Origin: an uncultured Alphaproteobacteria bacterium
GTDB lineage: Bacteria > Pseudomonadota > Alphaproteobacteria > HIMB59 > GCA-002718135
Length of the DNA: 53,025 bases
Assembly (NCBI GenBank): GCA_902591485.1
Contig: CACJAV010000009.1
Coordinates: 1 to 53,025, forward strand
Reading direction: 5' to 3'
Part shown: one piece after another, positions 50,616-53,025 of the stretch
Position numbering within the stretch: position 1 is the stretch's first letter
Layout of the letters: each line of letters starts with the position of its first letter
Notes under the pieces: generated by a model
Database searches by the model: none
The model's input: only the letters and a program-made list of their open reading frames with translations
Told to the model about the DNA's origin: nothing
Made by a program: the position numbers and the translations under genes

Positions 50616-51808
50616 CTTAAATTATTTTCTCTTAACGCTATAACTCCGGGAGATTGATTACCCTCTAACCATTCTAAAAAAGCGCCGCCTGCATTGGAGA
50701 TATAATCAAAACCATCTTCAGCATTTGCCTTCTTGATTGAAGAAACTGTATCTCCTCCTCCAGCAAGAGCGTTTATACCAAGTTTTTCTGCATTTTGTTT
50801 TATATTAAGGGCAATTTTATTTGTCGCTTTATCATATGGTTTATGTTCAAATGCTCCAACAGGGCCATTCCATAAAACCATTTTTGAATTTTGAACTTCT
50901 TGATTAATGAAAGCAGTCGTTTTTGTTCCTAAATCTAAAATCATATAGTCTTGTGAGATATCATTAATATCACACTCTATAGGTGCTTTGTCTTCAATAC
51001 TTTTTCCACATATCACATCAGAAGGAAGTATTAATTTACAATTCAACTGATTGGCTTTTTTTTGAATATCTTTTGCAACATCAACTAAATCTTTTTCAAC
51101 TAATGATTTACCTACTGTTATATCTTTTGAAAATAAAAATGTATTAGCCATCGCTCCACCAATAACAACACAGTTAAACTGCTGTATTAAATTATTCAAC
51201 AAGTTTATCTTGGTTGAGATTTTTGAACCTCCAACAATTGCCAAGTTTGGTTTTTTTGAGTTTTCTAAAAAAGCATTTATATTTTCTATTTCTTGCATTA
51301 GATGATTTCCGGCTACAGCAGGGATGTATTTAGCAAAACCTATAATGGATGTATGATTTCTGTGAGAGGCTGAAAAAGCATCATTTACATAAACATCAAA
51401 TAAGCTACTAATATTTTTAGCAAAATCCCAGTCTATTTTTTCTTCTCTTTTTTCAAATCTAATATTTTCAACGAGACAAACTTCTCCTGGATTCATCTCA
51501 TCAATTTTTTTATTTATATTTTCCTCTTGAAGGTGTTGTAAAAAGTGAATTTTTTCGAAATTAAGAATTTCTGATAGGGATGAAAGAATAAATTTCAAAG
51601 AATACTTCTCTATCACTTCTCCCTTAGGTCTTCCAAAATGAGCCAATATAAAAATCTTATTTTTGTTTAAAATGAGATTTTCAATAGATGATTTTATGGC
51701 CAAAATTCTTGATGGATCAGTAATTATTCCATCTAATACTGGAACATTTAAGTCAGCTCTAAATAATACCTTTTTACAATTTACTTTGTAATTTCTTAGA
51801 TTTTTCAT
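50612..51808 (-). CDS. pgk: Phosphoglycerate kinase
   Basis: 398 residues, normal. It has the substrate motif FRADLNVPV and SILAHFGRPKG-type segment (here FILAHFGRPKG), YVNDAFSASHR, the GGSKISTKI loop and the nucleotide motif NGPVGAFE and AGGGDTVSSI. It transfers phosphate between 1,3-bisphosphoglycerate and ADP. It stands alone; no gap or fba gene is next to it in the window. The divergent region to gcrA is 143 bases. Confidence 0.98.
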   Translation of the reverse strand: MKNLRNYKVNCKKVLFRADLNVPVLDGIITDPSRILAIKSSIENLILNKNKIFILAHFGRPKGEVIEKYSLKFILSSLSEILNFEKIHFLQHLQEENINKKIDEMNPGEVCLVENIRFEKREEKIDWDFAKNISSLFDVYVNDAFSASHRNHTSIIGFAKYIPAVAGNHLMQEIENINAFLENSKKPNLAIVGGSKISTKINLLNNLIQQFNCVVIGGAMANTFLFSKDITVGKSLVEKDLVDVAKDIQKKANQLNCKLILPSDVICGKSIEDKAPIECDINDISQDYMILDLGTKTTAFINQEVQNSKMVLWNGPVGAFEHKPYDKATNKIALNIKQNAEKLGINALAGGGDTVSSIKKANAEDGFDYISNAGGAFLEWLEGNQSPGVIALRENNLS

Positions 51809-51848
51809 TATTTTCGATAAATTCTATAAAAAATACATAATATTTATT

Positions 51849-51867
51849 GGCTTTTTGAGAAAAAGCC
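51849..51867 (+). terminator. Terminator-like hairpin between pgk and gcrA
   Basis: GGCTTTTT-GAG-AAAAAGCC forms an 8-base stem and is followed on the plus strand by TAGTTTTTT. The shape is that of an intrinsic terminator, but both flanking genes are transcribed away from it, so no plus-strand gene ends here. It could stop stray antisense transcription from pgk, act as a pgk leader hairpin, or mark the end of a short RNA. Confidence 0.5.
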
Positions 51868-51898
51868 TAGTTTTTTCTTTAAGCAATTACACATTTAG

Positions 51899-51904
51899 TA
51901 TAAT
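51899..51904 (+). promoter_or_regulatory. Likely -10 box of gcrA
   Basis: A perfect TATAAT lies 47 bases before the gcrA ATG. No good -35 is seen 17 bases upstream. No GANTC (CcrM methylation) site was noticed in the 143 bases between pgk and gcrA. Confidence 0.35.
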
Positions 51905-51951
51905 ACTATTACCAAATACTACTATATGTAGATAATTAAAAAGGAATATAA

Positions 51952-52425
51952 ATGCCTTGGGATGACAACAACGTTTCAAAACTTAGAGAATTATGGGATC
52001 AAGGCCTTCCCACTGCTCAAATTGGAAAGCTTCTCGGTTTTACAAAAAATGCAGTGGTCGGAAAAGCACATAGAATTGGACTTGAAAGAAGACCCTCACC
52101 AATAAGACGCACAGCGGTAAAGCCAGATAGAAAAAAAGCTAGGTCACCAATAATTCCTAAACTTAACTTTGAAGTAACAAAAGATGAGGTTAAAGATAAA
52201 GTTGTTCTACAACAAACTTTTCAACCAGTTGTAAAAAACTTATTTACCAAAAATGTAAAAAGGGGCTGTGAATGGCCTGAGGGTCATCCAGATGAGTCTG
52301 ACTTCAAATTTTGTGGTAAGGAAAGATTCGAAGATAAACCATATTGCATTGATCATTGTGCAGTTGCCTACGTAATACCAGAAAAAGAAGAGTCAGAAAA
52401 ACAACAGATTGTTCAAAGAGCTTAG
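51952..52425 (+). CDS. gcrA: Cell-cycle regulator GcrA
   Basis: 157 residues. The N-terminal DNA-binding domain (1-45, WDDNNVSKLRELW, QIGKLLG, TKNAVVGKAHRIGL) is the GcrA helix-turn-helix. A basic linker follows, and the C-terminal sigma70-binding part has CEWPEGHPDESDFKFCG and PYCIDHC with C106, C121, C132, H135 and C136. GcrA activates sigma70 promoters that carry CcrM-methylated GANTC sites. Its presence is a marker of Alphaproteobacteria. AAAAGGAATATA precedes the ATG (AAGGA about 5-6 bases upstream). Confidence 0.96.
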   Translation: MPWDDNNVSKLRELWDQGLPTAQIGKLLGFTKNAVVGKAHRIGLERRPSPIRRTAVKPDRKKARSPIIPKLNFEVTKDEVKDKVVLQQTFQPVVKNLFTKNVKRGCEWPEGHPDESDFKFCGKERFEDKPYCIDHCAVAYVIPEKEESEKQQIVQRA

Positions 52426-52476
52426 TTTTTAATAGATTAGTTTTTTTAAACTGCTAGTTTCATTTATTTAATTTTT

Positions 52477-53025
52477 ATGAACCAAAAAAATACAAGTATT
52501 TTTACGCCCGTACTAATTGGTGGAAGTTTAATTTTATTGATTAGTTTTGCCATTCGTTCTACTTTTGGCCTTTTTCAAATACCAATAGCAGAAGAATTTT
52601 TTTGGGCTAGGTCAGAATTTTCAATGGCAATAGCTATTCAAAATTTAGCTTGGGGGATTGGAACACCTATTTTTAGTGCCTTTGCAGAAAAATTTGGAGA
52701 CAGAAAGGCTATAACTCTAGGGTTGGTTTTGTATGCTGTTGGAGTTTTTATAAGTAGCTCAGCATCTTCTCCTGAAGCACATCAATTTCTTAATATTCTT
52801 ATCGGTTTTGGAATTGCTGGTAGTGGTTTTGGTCCAATATTAGCAGTAGTTGGAAGAACTGCTTCGCCTGAGAAAAGATCTTTAGCTTTAGGTATTACAA
52901 CAGCAGCTGGATCAGCAGGACAAGTTGTAGGACCTCCATTTGCTGCAGGACTGCTTGATATTATGCCGTGGTCATCAGTGTTTGTTGTTTTTGCGATAAT
53001 TAGTATTTTAACAATTGTGTTAGTC
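52477..53025 (+). CDS. MFS transporter, 5' part only
   Basis: The gene starts at ATG 52477 and runs off the right edge; 183 residues are visible, covering about five or six membrane helices. The loop between helices 2 and 3 has AEKFGDRKA, the MFS motif A pattern. The helix 4-5 region GSGFGPILAVVGRTASPEKRS is close to the monocarboxylate/oxalate-type group. It is 51 bases after gcrA, with no strong Shine-Dalgarno. Substrate is unknown. Confidence 0.88.
   Translation, partial: MNQKNTSIFTPVLIGGSLILLISFAIRSTFGLFQIPIAEEFFWARSEFSMAIAIQNLAWGIGTPIFSAFAEKFGDRKAITLGLVLYAVGVFISSSASSPEAHQFLNILIGFGIAGSGFGPILAVVGRTASPEKRSLALGITTAAGSAGQVVGPPFAAGLLDIMPWSSVFVVFAIISILTIVLV

Overview
The window is a dense, strongly AT-rich stretch of an alphaproteobacterial chromosome. 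Genes are packed into long operons, often with overlapping stop and start codons, and intergenic spaces are mostly under 200 bases. GcrA (an alphaproteobacterial cell-cycle regulator), the split-off F1 operon atpHAGDC, the block ffh-rpsP-rimM-trmD-rplS-leuCDB-asd and the run sdhCDAB-mdh-sucCDAB-lpd all point to Alphaproteobacteria. The small gaps and base composition suggest a streamlined, probably marine lineage (SAR11- or HIMB59/AEGEAN-169-like), but the exact clade is an inference. No phage, transposase, CRISPR array or rRNA was seen.

Layout. 1-4735 (+): a catabolic cluster with the end of a hydantoinase A subunit, hydantoinase B, a GAF-like protein, an M24 metallopeptidase-like enzyme and an enolase-superfamily enzyme. 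4748-9571 (-): F1 ATP synthase. 9692-11644 (-): priA. 11709-14602 (+): transaldolase, DUF484, DUF1737 and a MATE exporter. 14633-15784 (-): an MFS transporter. 15871-21268 (-): a polyamine uptake and oxidation operon laid out like E. coli ydcSTUV-patD. 21372-33331 (-): ten genes encoding succinate dehydrogenase, malate dehydrogenase, succinyl-CoA synthetase and 2-oxoglutarate dehydrogenase with its E3. 33332-33699: the only gene-free stretch over 300 bases; it holds a DnaA-box-like pair, a dyad, a promoter and a candidate structured RNA. 33700-37934 (-): six tightly coupled genes (uracil-DNA glycosylase, a 67-aa protein, an MFS transporter, an unlisted 46-aa protein, ZapE, an alpha/beta hydrolase). 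37966-39083 (+): DUF924, tRNA-Arg(TCG) and a GNAT acetyltransferase. 39080-46886 (-): ffh, ribosomal and tRNA-modification genes, leucine genes and asd. 47083-50615 (+): dapF, mtaB, ftsY and yciB. 50612-51808 (-): pgk. 51952-53025 (+): gcrA and a truncated MFS gene.

How the genes work together. The window is mostly core energy metabolism (the TCA half from 2-oxoglutarate to oxaloacetate, F1 ATPase, Pgk), translation and protein targeting (Ffh, FtsY, S16, L19, RimM, TrmD, MtaB), and amino-acid synthesis (Leu; Asd and DapF for the aspartate/diaminopimelate branch). Two uptake or degradation modules feed it. YdcSTUV-PatD would import putrescine and oxidise gamma-aminobutyraldehyde to GABA. The hydantoinase cluster probably opens a cyclic amide; its substrate cannot be told from sequence.

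The least explained items are the structured RNA candidate at about 33557-33701 with an operator-like dyad upstream, the 46-aa gene wedged between an MFS gene and zapE, the GC-rich dyad next to an extended -10 upstream of ffh, the shared Ala/Glu/Pro repeat tails of S16 and L19, and the hyuAB-GAF-M24-enolase cluster.
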